A stretch of DNA of 64,000 nucleotides from NCBI GenBank assembly GCA_009594995.1, contig VOPR01000070.1:1-64000 (forward strand). Direction: 5' to 3'. Each line of letters opens with the position of its first letter. The stretch's first letter is position 1. The notes beneath the pieces are model-generated. The model saw only the letters and a program-made list of their open reading frames with translations. It was not told the origin of the DNA and did not search any database. Positions 26,269-35,043 of this stretch are shown in pieces. Position numbers and translations under genes: made by a program. The stretch comes from Nitrospira sp. GTDB lineage: Bacteria > Nitrospirota > Nitrospiria > Nitrospirales > Nitrospiraceae.

Positions 26269-27986
26269 CGCAGCCGAACCGCAATGCCCGCGTCGCTTAT
26301 TTTTCGATGGAGATCGGCCTCAATCCATTGATGCCGACCTACGCCGGGGGCTTGGGAGTTCTGGCGGGCGATACGATTCGCTCCGCTGCCGACTTGGGCG
26401 TGCCGATGGTCGGCGTCACCCTTCTGCACCGGCGCGGCTATTTCTATCAACGGCTCGACCGGACCGGGTGGCAGTCGGAGGAGCCGGTGGCCTGGGCGGT
26501 GAATGATTTCGCCGAGGCGTTGGAGCCGCGGGTGAGCGTGGAGATCGAAGGGCGATCCGTACAGATTCGCGCGTGGAGACATCTCGTTTCCGGCATGTCG
26601 GGCCAGACCGTTCCGGTCTATCTGCTCGACACGGATCTGCCAGAAAACAGTCCCTGGGACCGGACCATCACCGATTTCCTGTACGGCGGCGACAGCCACT
26701 ATCGCCTGTGTCAGGAAATGGTGCTTGGCTTCGGCGGGTTTGCCATGCTGCGCGCGCTGGGGCATGGCCACATGTTCCGGTTTCACCTCAACGAAGGGCA
26801 CGCGGCGCTGCTGGTTCTGGCATTGATCGAAGCGGCCATCGGAACGGACGCGCGAAACGGAGAGGTGCCGCCGGAGGTGATCGAGGGGGTGCGAGAGCAA
26901 TGCGTCTTCACCACCCATACGCCGGTGCCCGCGGGCCATGACCAGTTTCCGGTGGAGCTTGCCCGGCAGGTGTTGGGAACCCGGCGCTGTGATCTCGCGC
27001 AGGCCTGCCAACACCAGGGGGCCTTGAACATGACCTTGCTGGCATTGCGCGGGTCGCGTTTCGTCAACGGCGTCGCCATGCGGCATGGGGAGGTGTCTCA
27101 TTCCCTCTATCCCGGCTATCCGATTCATTCCATCACAAACGGCGTGCATGCCGTGTCCTGGGCGGCACCGCCGTTTCAAAATTTGTATGACCGGCACCTG
27201 CCGGACTGGCGCAATGACCAACTGTCGCTCCGCTATGCGATCAGCATTCCCGGAACGGAGATCTGGGCCGCCCATCGAGAAGCCAAGTTGGTGCTGGTGG
27301 ATGAGGTGAATCGCGAAACCAACGCAGGATTCGATCGCGATGTCCTGACCATTGGCTTCGCCCGTCGCGCGACGGCGTACAAGCGAGGGGCGCTGGTCTT
27401 TCACGATGTCGAACGGTTGCAGCGGTTGGCGAACACTATCGGACCGCTACAATTCGTGTTTGCCGGTAAGGCGCATCCGCAGGATCAAGCCGGCAAGGAG
27501 ATGATCCGGCGCATTTACGGTATGCGCGGACAGCTGTCGGTGGCCTATCTCCCCAACTACGATATGACATTGGCGCGCTTGCTCTGTGCGGGAGTGGACG
27601 TATGGCTGAATACGCCGCTTCCGCCGATGGAAGCCTCCGGCACCAGCGGGATGAAGGCGGCGATGAACGGCGTGCCGAGCCTGAGCGTGTTGGACGGCTG
27701 GTGGATCGAAGGACATATCGAAGGGGTCACGGGCTGGTCGATCGGCGACAAGGTGGAGACGTGCTTGACGCCGGCTCCCGAGATGGAAGCCTGCCACGCC
27801 GCGGCGCTGTATGACAAACTCGAGCAGAAGGTCATGCCATGTTTTTATCGGGAGCGGGAGGGATTCATTGACATCATGAAACACACGATCGCCATCAACG
27901 GGGCGTTCTTCAACACGCAGCGCATGGTGGGACAGTACCTGCGCAATGCGTATCGCCTGGTCGATCAGGCCGTCAATGGAGCGTAG
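26265..27986 (+). CDS. glgP: Alpha-glucan (glycogen/maltodextrin) phosphorylase, short GT35 form
   Basis: 573 residues, the compact form common in bacteria and archaea rather than the ~800-residue E. coli type. Motifs: [19 protein letters not shown] at the N-terminus; [12 protein letters not shown]; and the pyridoxal-phosphate region [16 protein letters not shown], whose Lys carries the cofactor. It releases glucose-1-phosphate from glucans. The ATGA overlap with treT upstream supports a single operon converting glycogen and trehalose. Confidence 0.92.
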   Translation: MTQPNRNARVAYFSMEIGLNPLMPTYAGGLGVLAGDTIRSAADLGVPMVGVTLLHRRGYFYQRLDRTGWQSEEPVAWAVNDFAEALEPRVSVEIEGRSVQIRAWRHLVSGMSGQTVPVYLLDTDLPENSPWDRTITDFLYGGDSHYRLCQEMVLGFGGFAMLRALGHGHMFRFHLNEGHAALLVLALIEAAIGTDARNGEVPPEVIEGVREQCVFTTHTPVPAGHDQFPVELARQVLGTRRCDLAQACQHQGALNMTLLALRGSRFVNGVAMRHGEVSHSLYPGYPIHSITNGVHAVSWAAPPFQNLYDRHLPDWRNDQLSLRYAISIPGTEIWAAHREAKLVLVDEVNRETNAGFDRDVLTIGFARRATAYKRGALVFHDVERLQRLANTIGPLQFVFAGKAHPQDQAGKEMIRRIYGMRGQLSVAYLPNYDMTLARLLCAGVDVWLNTPLPPMEASGTSGMKAAMNGVPSLSVLDGWWIEGHIEGVTGWSIGDKVETCLTPAPEMEACHAAALYDKLEQKVMPCFYREREGFIDIMKHTIAINGAFFNTQRMVGQYLRNAYRLVDQAVNGA

Positions 27987-27990
27987 CATC

Positions 27991-28530
27991 ATGGCGCAGA
28001 ATCGCGACACCATGCAGTCCGATTACAATCACCTGTTGACGCTCTGGACCTCCGGCGTTCGGGACTACCACACCATGCTGTCGGACTATCTCACGGCGAA
28101 TTCCATCTTTGTCGCGGTCATCGGGCTGCTGGTGTCGCGGGAATCGCTGGCGCTGCCATTCACGATCGTCATCGTGTTGCTCAGCATGATCGGGATTCTC
28201 ATGAGCGCACAGATGGCGATCGTGTTAGGCCGGTTTTCCGGACAGAACGCCCTCTGGGAATGGCAGCTTCGAGGGATCGAAGGTATGCCGGAATGGCAGG
28301 AACGAAAACCCGTGAGCAGTCTGTATCGTTTGCGTGAGCACCGGGAAACGATCGTGGATGAGACCAATGAACCGCGTTTCTTCGAACCCTCCTGGGCATT
28401 CCGTCAACATCGCCAATGGTGGGCGCATCGAGCGATCAGCTTCCCCTGGTTTTTCGGTACGGTTTACGGCCTCTTTTTGTTGTGGGGGCTGACACAGGTG
28501 ACGCGGTCGAGCATGTTGTCCTTCGCATAA
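27991..28530 (+). CDS. Membrane protein of unknown function (SLATT/RipA-like)
   Basis: 179 residues from ATG 27991 (GGAG close upstream; ATG 27976 is an alternative). Two adjacent hydrophobic helices (~37-60 and ~62-83) are followed by a polar region with tryptophans and a C-terminal helix (~148-170). The two-helix N-terminus after a polar lead resembles SLATT or RipA-type membrane proteins, but I cannot assign a family firmly. It follows the phosphorylase gene by four nt, so it is probably co-transcribed. Confidence 0.55.
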   Translation: MAQNRDTMQSDYNHLLTLWTSGVRDYHTMLSDYLTANSIFVAVIGLLVSRESLALPFTIVIVLLSMIGILMSAQMAIVLGRFSGQNALWEWQLRGIEGMPEWQERKPVSSLYRLREHRETIVDETNEPRFFEPSWAFRQHRQWWAHRAISFPWFFGTVYGLFLLWGLTQVTRSSMLSFA

Positions 28531-28651
28531 CGGTCACGCAGCACATTCAATCAGGAAAGTCCGCCTTGCTTTCGCCCCATGGGACTCTCGATGGCTGGAC
28601 GGTCGGCTATTCGTCCGAGCAACGTCACTCAACCGTTTCACAGGAGCTACT

Positions 28652-29638
28652 ATGAAAACGCCACTGATGACACGGATTCTCTTAGCGACAGATTTCTCGC
28701 ATGATGCGGCGCGTGCACTGGAGTATGGGATGCATCTCGCCACCGCCTGGCAGGCCGCGCTGGAGGTCCTGCATGTGATCGAGGCGCCGCATTGGCTCCC
28801 TGGTGATACCGAGGCCGTTGCTGTGGTTGAGCAGGCGCGAATGGCTGCCGCGCGGCAGTTGGAGGAGGTGCGCGACGAACTGGCGGGTAATGGCATTCCG
28901 GCCAAAGTGCGGCTCGTGTTGGGGAACCCAACCGAACATATCTGTCTGGATGCCAAAGACCGCGGCGTGGACCTTGTTGTCCTGGGTGTGCAGGGGCGCA
29001 AGAGTCAGCTCTACGGGTTGATCGGCAGTACGGCTGAGCAAGTGGTCAAGGAGGGCCCCTGTCCGGTGCTCGTGGTGCCGGGATGTCGGGACGAAGCCGC
29101 GACCCCGTTGCCGACGGGCAGGTCGGTCGCGATCCGGCATATCCTGGCGCCGGTGGACTTTTCCGCCATCTCGCTGGATGCGGTGGAATACGCCGTTCAT
29201 CTGGCTCACAGTTTTGGCGCGACATTGACGTTGATGCATGTCCTAGAGCCGGTTTGTTATGACTTGGATTGCGGTCTCGGCACGATTGAGCAGGAAACAT
29301 CGAAGCGAGAGTACTGGAATCAGCAATTGACGGAACTCAGGGAGGCCATTGCCGCATTGGGGTTGGTGACTGATCTTGAGGTCTCGGGAGGGTTGCCGTC
29401 GGATGCCATTCTGGCCTGTGCCTTGCGGCATCACACCGATCTCATCGTGATGGGAACCCATGGTCGGGGGGGAAGGTCGCCCGAGCGATTTGGCAGTGTG
29501 GCGGATGCCGTGTTGCGCCGGGCAACCAGCCCGGTCTTGACCGTGAAAACGCCGAAGTTTGCGCCGGGGCATCATCGCGTGGTGCCTACGGCCTTAGGTC
29601 TGGCGGAGAGTCGAGAGCCGGAGGATCGACTTCGCTGA
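28652..29638 (+). CDS. Tandem universal stress protein (two UspA domains)
   Basis: 328 residues; ATG 28652 follows CAGGAGC. Domain 1 (~8-145) and domain 2 (~160-298) each begin with the UspA strand (RILLATDFS; HILAPVDFS). Each has the ATP-binding G-x2-G-x9-G-[ST] motif (GVQGRKSQLYGLIGS; GTHGRGGRSPERFGS). ATP-binding Usp proteins help survive starvation and oxidative stress. An OsmC-like gene follows at 24 nt. Confidence 0.9.
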   Translation: MKTPLMTRILLATDFSHDAARALEYGMHLATAWQAALEVLHVIEAPHWLPGDTEAVAVVEQARMAAARQLEEVRDELAGNGIPAKVRLVLGNPTEHICLDAKDRGVDLVVLGVQGRKSQLYGLIGSTAEQVVKEGPCPVLVVPGCRDEAATPLPTGRSVAIRHILAPVDFSAISLDAVEYAVHLAHSFGATLTLMHVLEPVCYDLDCGLGTIEQETSKREYWNQQLTELREAIAALGLVTDLEVSGGLPSDAILACALRHHTDLIVMGTHGRGGRSPERFGSVADAVLRRATSPVLTVKTPKFAPGHHRVVPTALGLAESREPEDRLR

Positions 29639-29662
29639 CCCTGTGCGTTAACACTGGAGGGA

Positions 29663-30100
29663 ATGATGGAAGTTCGCAGCAAGGTCTATACGTATCGAAC
29701 GGCCGTAACGTGGACGGAACAGAAAAAGGGTGTGATCACCTGTGGCGGCAAGCCGGAGATCCAGGTCGCGACACCTCCGGAATTCAAAGGACATGAAGGT
29801 ATCTGGTCGCCGGAGGACCTGTATGTGGCGTCGGCCAATATCTGTCTCATGACCACATTTCTAGCCGTTGCCGAACGTGCCGGGTTGGCCTTCACATCCT
29901 ATCAGTGCGAAGCGGAAGGGCGTCTGGAACTCGTGGAGGGAAAGTTTCAGGTCACGGTGATTACGTTGCGTCCGCAGATTGCGCTTCAGTCAGGAAGCGA
30001 TGCAGTGAAAGCCAGGGAACTCATCGAAAAGGCGGAAGCCAACTGCCTGATCTCCAATTCGATGAAAACGCGCATCACCCTTGAGCCCACCATTACCTAA
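29663..30100 (+). CDS. OsmC-family peroxide-detoxifying protein
   Basis: 145 residues with GGAGGG just upstream; ATG 29663 or 29666. The two family cysteines are at 61 (SANICLMTTF) and 128 (EANCLISNSM), the peroxidatic/resolving pair of OsmC/Ohr proteins. It reduces organic hydroperoxides with thiol or lipoyl donors. It follows a UspA tandem protein. A second, clearly different OsmC-like gene is at 35044. Confidence 0.85.
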   Translation: MMEVRSKVYTYRTAVTWTEQKKGVITCGGKPEIQVATPPEFKGHEGIWSPEDLYVASANICLMTTFLAVAERAGLAFTSYQCEAEGRLELVEGKFQVTVITLRPQIALQSGSDAVKARELIEKAEANCLISNSMKTRITLEPTIT

Positions 30101-30242
30101 TGCTCTGAATTGGGGCATCTTGCGCCAGCCGGGATCGGGCGGTGGGGTGATTCTCTCCACGGCTCGACCGGTTGCGCCTCAATCTCGCCTGCGAATCGGT
30201 TGTTCTTCCCACAGTTGTTGTCGCTGAGCTTGCCGGCCTGAC

Positions 30243-30258
30243 TGGCACGAGGATCGCA
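30243..30258 (+). promoter_or_regulatory. Sigma-54 promoter, strong match
   Basis: TGGCACG at 30243-30249 and TCGCA at 30254-30258, with the required GG-N10-GC spacing (one mismatch to TTGCA). Predicted transcription start near 30269, about 48 nt before the cytochrome gene. Confidence 0.65.
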
Positions 30259-30316
30259 TTCTCGTCAGTATCCGGGTCCGTCACGGATGCGCATAAGCTT
30301 GCTGATGAAGGAGTGC

Positions 30317-30685
30317 ATGATGAACACCAGAACTGGTGCTCTGATTTTTCTATCCCTGTTGCTTGTCGCGGCGACCGGCAGCGGATCCGATGCGGCCGGG
30401 GGGAATGTGGCCAAGGGCAAGGTGCTCTATAGCAATATCTGTATCCGCTGTCACGGAATCGATGGAAAGGGCGACGTCCCCATGAAGTTCAATCCTCCGG
30501 TCGCCGATCTCAGCGCTCCCGCTGCACAAAGCAAGTTAGATGGGACCCTCATGAAGGCGATACACGATGGACGGAAAGATACGGCCATGGGTGCCTGGAA
30601 ATTTGTCCTCTCCGACGAGGAGATTCGCGACGTGACGGCCTATGTGCGGGTACTCGGAAGCGCAGCCAGTCGCAAGCTTCCCTAA
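30317..30685 (+). CDS. Small periplasmic monoheme cytochrome c
   Basis: About 122 residues; ATG 30317 or 30320, with AAGGAG at 30308-30313. A signal peptide is followed by a class I cytochrome domain with CIRCH and a Met candidate in KDTAMGAWKF (axial ligand). It resembles the cytochrome encoded at 33549 (same C-x2-CH-x4-GKGD beginning and TAM ligand region). It opens the cytochrome cluster and lies behind a near-consensus sigma-54 promoter. Likely an electron shuttle. Confidence 0.9.
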   Translation: MMNTRTGALIFLSLLLVAATGSGSDAAGGNVAKGKVLYSNICIRCHGIDGKGDVPMKFNPPVADLSAPAAQSKLDGTLMKAIHDGRKDTAMGAWKFVLSDEEIRDVTAYVRVLGSAASRKLP

Positions 30686-30694
30686 GCGAAGGGA

Positions 30695-31174
30695 ATGAAC
30701 CGATCGATGAGATGGCGTGTCCTTGGGATGGGTGCCGCGGTGCTGTGGATGATCACGGTGGCGGTCGTAATGACGTTCTTTGTGCAGGGCCATACCAGGC
30801 CGAGCGCAGACGGGCGGACGGAGATTATTCTGGCGCCGTCGGAACGGGATCTGGTCCTGGCGGAGATGCGTGAATTGCTCAAGGCGGTGCACGGGGTGAT
30901 CACGGTTCTGGGAAGCCCGGATCAGAATATTACAGCGGCTGAGGGCGCGGCACGGGCGGCAGGCATGGCGATGGCGGTGGACGTCAATCCAGCCATCATG
31001 CTGAAACTTCCCCTGGCGTTTAAGCAAATGGGTATGTCGATTCACAAGGACATGGACCATCTGGCGGACGGCATTGCCCACGGTGAGTCTCCGGCTCAAG
31101 TGCTCAATCGTCTCTCCAGCATGACGGCTCGATGCACCACCTGCCATGACATGTATCGATTCGGGACACGATAG
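30695..31174 (+). CDS. Membrane-anchored cytochrome c'-like protein
   Basis: 159 residues from ATG 30695 (ATG 30707 possible). A single N-terminal anchor (~8-30) precedes a helical domain with the heme motif CTTCH at 147-151 near the C-terminus. Heme at the end of a four-helix bundle is the cytochrome c'/c556 plan, often linked to NO or CO binding. A lipoprotein of the same plan is encoded at 44684. It lies nine nt after the first cytochrome gene. Confidence 0.75.
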   Translation: MNRSMRWRVLGMGAAVLWMITVAVVMTFFVQGHTRPSADGRTEIILAPSERDLVLAEMRELLKAVHGVITVLGSPDQNITAAEGAARAAGMAMAVDVNPAIMLKLPLAFKQMGMSIHKDMDHLADGIAHGESPAQVLNRLSSMTARCTTCHDMYRFGTR

Positions 31175-31189
31175 TGGGCCACATTTCGA

Positions 31190-31217
31190 TGAATCCTTTT
31201 TTCAGTGCGACGCTCTA
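31190..31217 (+). promoter_or_regulatory. Bipartite ECF-like promoter element, copy 2
   Basis: TGAATCC (31190-31196), 16 nt, CTCTA (31213-31217). It lies upstream of the DUF2892 gene that leads into the Rieske/cytochrome b genes. Confidence 0.6.
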
Positions 31218-31285
31218 CCGTAAGGAGACGTGCGAGTTCTCTCAGCGCAGACGACGCAGTGAACGTGCGAACAAAGGAGGCGATC

Positions 31286-31504
31286 ATGGCATGCAATGTG
31301 GGTGGAATTGAACGACCGGTCCGAATCGTGTTGGGTATTCTGTTGATTGGAATCGGGGTGTTTGCGGCGCTTCCCCCCGTTGGGATGGGAATCGTGCTGG
31401 CGATGGGAACGATTGCGCTGGTGACCGGGGCGTTGGGGTTCTGTCCGCTCTGGAGCTTGTTCGGGATCAATACCTGTTCGATCGGCAGCGCGAAAAAATC
31501 CTGA
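31286..31504 (+). CDS. Small DUF2892 (YgaP-type transmembrane) protein
   Basis: 72 residues; ATG 31286 has AAAGGAGG upstream. Begins ACNVGGIERPVRIVLG, the canonical DUF2892 opening, followed by two helices and the family ending GFCPLWSLFGINTC. Such proteins are often found with sulfur or cytochrome genes; the function is unknown. It is followed by the Rieske gene after 25 nt. It shares its promoter element with the other DUF2892 gene (12349). Confidence 0.85.
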   Translation: MACNVGGIERPVRIVLGILLIGIGVFAALPPVGMGIVLAMGTIALVTGALGFCPLWSLFGINTCSIGSAKKS

Positions 31505-31529
31505 CCGGCGCGGCAAGCCGGGCAGATCA

Positions 31530-32090
31530 TTGGAACCGCTAGTGAATCATCATCAGTCCGATCAGCAGCCGAACGGCGGATTCTCGACCCCGGTCGGATC
31601 GCGGCGAACGTTTTTTCACTGGGTCACGCTCGCCGCGGCCGGACTCGTCGGGGTGGGCTTGGCCGTCCCGTTGCTGAGTACACTCATCTCGCCGGCTTTC
31701 ATGCGGCGCCGTCGCGCCTGGGTCGATGTCGGCGCGGTGGATGAGTTGCCTCCCGGTCATCCCACGCAATTGGATCATGTGACGACGGTCCGCGACGGCT
31801 GGTTGGAAGCCACCTCGCACAAAGCGGTATGGGCGGTGAAGCAAGCGCAGGGCGAGGTGAAAGTGTTCTCGCCGATCTGCACGCACTTGGGGTGCGGCTA
31901 TCGCTGGGACGAGACGGAGAAGAAGTTCCTCTGTCCCTGCCACGGCAGCTCGTATGACGTGAACGGGCAGGTGCTTGGGGGGCCCGCTCCGCGTCCGCTC
32001 GATACTCTTCCGTCGAAAGTGGAGGGGGGCCGACTCCTCGTCATGTACAAGGATTTCAAATCAGGGCTGGCACAAAGTGTTGAGTTGTGA
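31530..32090 (+). CDS. Rieske iron-sulfur protein of a bc-type complex
   Basis: 186 residues from TTG 31530 (GTG 31542 is an alternative; neither has a good RBS). An N-terminal twin-arginine stretch (GSRRTFFHW) and one helix (~30-54) anchor it. The [2Fe-2S] ligands are Cys117/His119 (CTHLGC) and Cys135/His138 (CPCHGSS), with Cys122 and Cys137 as the disulfide pair. It takes electrons from quinol at the Qo site of cytochrome b, encoded 73 nt downstream. Confidence 0.93.
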   Translation: MEPLVNHHQSDQQPNGGFSTPVGSRRTFFHWVTLAAAGLVGVGLAVPLLSTLISPAFMRRRRAWVDVGAVDELPPGHPTQLDHVTTVRDGWLEATSHKAVWAVKQAQGEVKVFSPICTHLGCGYRWDETEKKFLCPCHGSSYDVNGQVLGGPAPRPLDTLPSKVEGGRLLVMYKDFKSGLAQSVEL

Positions 32091-32163
32091 GGTACAGGTG
32101 TCCTGTTGTCACTCACGCCTCAGGACTCACGACCCACATCGCACAAGTCACAACTGAGAGAAA

Positions 32164-33492
32164 ATGTCTTCTCGCCTCTACGATTGGCTTGACGGTCGGC
32201 TGAATCTGAAGCCCGTTCAGCGCTCATTACTTGATGAGCCGATTCCGGGCGGCGCCAGCTGGATCTACGTATTCGGTTCCGCCACCCTGTTCTTGTTCGT
32301 CCTTCAGGCTGCTACGGGCATGTTCCTCGCACTGTATTATGCGCCGACCCCGGACCATGCCTACGACAGCGTTCGATTCATTGAAACCGACATCACCCTC
32401 GGTTGGTTTGTGCGAGGCCTCCACCATTGGGGCGCATCGGCGATGGTCGTCGCTATCGGTCTCCACATGCTGCAGACGTTTCTCTACGGAGCCTATAAGT
32501 CGCCGCGCGAAGTGATGTGGATGGTGGGCGTGGTCTTGTTCCTCATCGTGATGACCTTTGCCTTTACCGGCTATCTTCTTCCCTGGGATCAAACGGCCTA
32601 TTGGGCGACCCAGATAGGGATCAATATGGTGGGCACGGTTCCCCTCATTGGGGATGCCGTGTCGCGCATCTTGCGGGGCGGCGAAATTCTTGGCGCACTG
32701 ACCCTGTCACGATTCTTTGCCATTCATGTGCTGTTTCTCCCTGCGATCCTGGTCGGGGGGATCGCCTTGCACCTGTTCGTCCTGCGACGGGTGGGACCGG
32801 CCGGACCCTGGACCGACGATCGGGCGTCGCTGGGCAGTGAAACGTTCGCCCCGCGGCAAGTCTACATGGATGCGGTCGTGATCGCCTCCGTCTTCCTGAT
32901 CGTCGCGACGCTCGCGTTCGGCATTCCTTTGCCTCTGACGGACAAGGCCAACCCCTCGGACACGAGTTTCGTACCGGTTCCGGAATGGTACTTTCTTTTC
33001 TATTACGAATTGCTCAAATACGTACATGGGCCGCTTGAGCCGCTGGCAACCTGGGTGTTGCCGCTCTGCGTCATTCTCATCATGTTGTTCTGGCCGTTCA
33101 TTGACCGCAATCCTGTGCGGAACCCCATCCGGCGGCCGGTGGCGTTGGGCAGCGGTCTCCTATTTCTGGCCGTCGTATTCGGCCTACTGGGTGTCTCGAT
33201 CAAGAACCTCTATGCGGTGCCGAGGACTGATCCTGCCGTCGCGCAAGGCCGCGCGATCTACACGCAGCTTGGCTGTGTCGGATGCCATCGCATTCATGGC
33301 GAAGGAGGGGCGGTTGCGCCCGATCTGTCCACGGTGGGAGAGACGAGGCCGGACCGGGACTGGCACCTCAAGCATTTTCGCAACCCGCAATCGGTGTCGC
33401 CCGGATCATTCATGCCGAAATTTCCCCTCACCGACCAACAGCTCAGTGATCTGACGAGCTATATGTTAAGTTTGAAACGCGTGAGTTCGTGA
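32164..33492 (+). CDS. Cytochrome b with C-terminal cytochrome c domain (bc/b6f-type complex)
   Basis: 442 residues. Residues ~1-350 are a full cytochrome b with about eight helices. Heme b ligands are His87/His101 and His188/His203; the second pair has 14 residues between, the spacing typical of cytochrome b6 types. The Qo motif PEWY is at 273-276 (PVPEWYFLFYYELLKY). A fused cytochrome c domain carries CVGCH at 371-375. With the Rieske protein it forms a quinol:cytochrome c oxidoreductase; the fused domain replaces a separate cytochrome c1. Confidence 0.93.
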   Translation: MSSRLYDWLDGRLNLKPVQRSLLDEPIPGGASWIYVFGSATLFLFVLQAATGMFLALYYAPTPDHAYDSVRFIETDITLGWFVRGLHHWGASAMVVAIGLHMLQTFLYGAYKSPREVMWMVGVVLFLIVMTFAFTGYLLPWDQTAYWATQIGINMVGTVPLIGDAVSRILRGGEILGALTLSRFFAIHVLFLPAILVGGIALHLFVLRRVGPAGPWTDDRASLGSETFAPRQVYMDAVVIASVFLIVATLAFGIPLPLTDKANPSDTSFVPVPEWYFLFYYELLKYVHGPLEPLATWVLPLCVILIMLFWPFIDRNPVRNPIRRPVALGSGLLFLAVVFGLLGVSIKNLYAVPRTDPAVAQGRAIYTQLGCVGCHRIHGEGGAVAPDLSTVGETRPDRDWHLKHFRNPQSVSPGSFMPKFPLTDQQLSDLTSYMLSLKRVSS

Positions 33493-33548
33493 GGGCGGCC
33501 CTTGTGTCAGAGCTGTTCGTAGTCAGGCCTGTGGTGAGGAGGTACATG

Positions 33549-33902
33549 ATGCACAAGAGCAGCGGATTCGGCATTGCGGCGATATTGGTCTTAGGGCTGG
33601 TGCCGATTAGTCTGGCTGCTTCCCCCAAGGTGAGTCCAGAAGCGGGGAAGAAACTCTATCTCGAAAGTTGCCAAAACTGTCATGCCCCGACGGGGAAGGG
33701 CGACAGCGAGATGGCGGTCTACCTGACGCCCGCCCCAGCCGACCTGACCGCTAAGGCGACGCAGTCGAAGAGCGATGCACAACTGCGCAAGATCATTCTG
33801 GAGGGTCGGCCTGGTACGGCCATGACCGGATATGCCGCGTCACTCGATGAGACGAAGATCGCGGACCTGCTCGCCTACATTCGTTCGCTCCAGCCGCAGT
33901 AG
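33549..33902 (+). CDS. Small periplasmic monoheme cytochrome c
   Basis: 117 residues from ATG 33549 (GAGGAGG 6 nt upstream; ATG 33546 possible). A signal peptide ends near SLAA. One class I heme motif, CQNCH, is followed by TGKGD, with the Met ligand candidate in GTAMTGY. A close relative is at 30317. It follows the cytochrome b gene by 56 nt and is the natural electron acceptor of the bc complex. Confidence 0.9.
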   Translation: MHKSSGFGIAAILVLGLVPISLAASPKVSPEAGKKLYLESCQNCHAPTGKGDSEMAVYLTPAPADLTAKATQSKSDAQLRKIILEGRPGTAMTGYAASLDETKIADLLAYIRSLQPQ

Positions 33903-33911
33903 CCCGGTGCC

Positions 33912-33939
33912 TGAATCCTTTTGGGACATTCTGTCCCTA
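33912..33939 (+). promoter_or_regulatory. Bipartite ECF-like promoter element, copy 3, overlapped by a palindrome
   Basis: TGAATCC (33912-33918), 16 nt, CCCTA (33935-33939). The spacer and -10 region are covered by the palindrome GGGACA-TTC-TGTCCC (33923-33937), which could be an operator. It lies 186-213 nt before the TsdA-like gene. Confidence 0.5.
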
Positions 33940-34124
33940 ATCACCACAATTCAAGGATGCGACTGATGGTGTGTGCTGTGGCGCCATGCCGCAGCGATGG
34001 AAGGGCGGTTGGGGCTTTTGTCGTCAGATATCCTTGCAAGGGGCAATTTCCCCTTCAAGCACGGCTTAATTTGCACGAAGTCGGCCACTGGGAGCCTGGT
34101 ATATAGCTTGCGAGTCCTATACGT

Positions 34125-34967
34125 ATGAAAAAACTCATTCTTAGTGCTCTATTGGTCATGGCCGCGGTCGGCGGTTGTGTTGGCTCACAGGGGCCGGATG
34201 GCAGCCACTCCAGGCTGAGTCAGACGGAACCGGCCGGGATTGATGCCGTGTTCAATCATCCGTCACCCGACTCCATTCCAGGTGGGCAGCGCGGGGAGCA
34301 AATCAGACTCGGGTATCAGCTGGTCGTTCACACCCAGGAATTCGCATCCTCCTACGTAGGGAACCGGTTGACCTGCGCCAATTGCCATTTGGATGCTGGG
34401 CTTGATCCCAATTCGGCCTCCTACGTCGGGCTCTCCCGGGTCTATCCGGAATATCGTGCGCGTATCGGGCGGGTCGTGACGCTGGCCGAGCGGATCAACG
34501 AATGTTTTGAACGTAGCTTGAACGGTAAAGCCATTCCTCAAGATAGTCATAAGCTCCAGGCGATCGTGGCCTATATCGAATGGCTGTCGAAGGATGTCCA
34601 AGAAGGAAGTCGAATGGCGTGGCGTGGCATTCCACGCCTGCAACCGACTCGACTTCCTGATATCGCGAACGGCAACACGGTGTTCACCGCTCGTTGCGCA
34701 TTCTGCCACGGTGCCGACGGGCAAGGCACGATGGCGGCGCCTCCAGTGTGGGGCCCGCACTCCTATAACCGCGGTGCTGAGATGGCCCGCCTCTCCGTGG
34801 CCGCATCCTTTATCAAATCGAATATGCCGCGGACTCGCGGATGGGCGTTGTCGGATCAGGATGCGTACGACGTGGCGGCATACATCAATTCGCAACCGCG
34901 GCCTGATTTTGACGGGAAGGGCAGCGACTGGCCGAAGGGCGAGAAACCGGCGGACGCGCCCTATTGA
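34125..34967 (+). CDS. TsdA-like diheme cytochrome (thiosulfate dehydrogenase family)
   Basis: 280 residues. A lipobox-like signal (VGGC, Cys18) suggests a lipoprotein. Heme 1 motif CANCH (84-88) in LTCANCHLDAG and heme 2 motif CAFCH (191-195) in CAFCHGADGQG match the TsdA pattern, as do INECFERSLNGK, IVAYIEWLSK, WGPHSYN and AAYINSQPRP. Cys127 is placed where TsdA has the Cys that ligates heme 1; Met234 is a likely heme 2 ligand. TsdA joins two thiosulfates to tetrathionate. No ribosome binding site is visible before ATG 34125. Confidence 0.82.
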   Translation: MKKLILSALLVMAAVGGCVGSQGPDGSHSRLSQTEPAGIDAVFNHPSPDSIPGGQRGEQIRLGYQLVVHTQEFASSYVGNRLTCANCHLDAGLDPNSASYVGLSRVYPEYRARIGRVVTLAERINECFERSLNGKAIPQDSHKLQAIVAYIEWLSKDVQEGSRMAWRGIPRLQPTRLPDIANGNTVFTARCAFCHGADGQGTMAAPPVWGPHSYNRGAEMARLSVAASFIKSNMPRTRGWALSDQDAYDVAAYINSQPRPDFDGKGSDWPKGEKPADAPY

Positions 34968-35043
34968 TCAGTACAACGTTGTTGGGGAAAGAAGCGAAGT
35001 CTGAGCAGTTGATGAAGGCGACGACGAATGGCGGAGAGATAGC

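Noticed and set aside
26085..27404. 439-codon minus-strand open frame
   Set aside because: Antisense to treT and glgP, both complete; no recognisable domain.
34097..34111. Sigma-54-like TGG ... TTGC with GG-N10-GC before the TsdA-like gene
   Set aside because: The predicted start would fall ~2 nt before the ATG, leaving no leader; the -24 half is weak.
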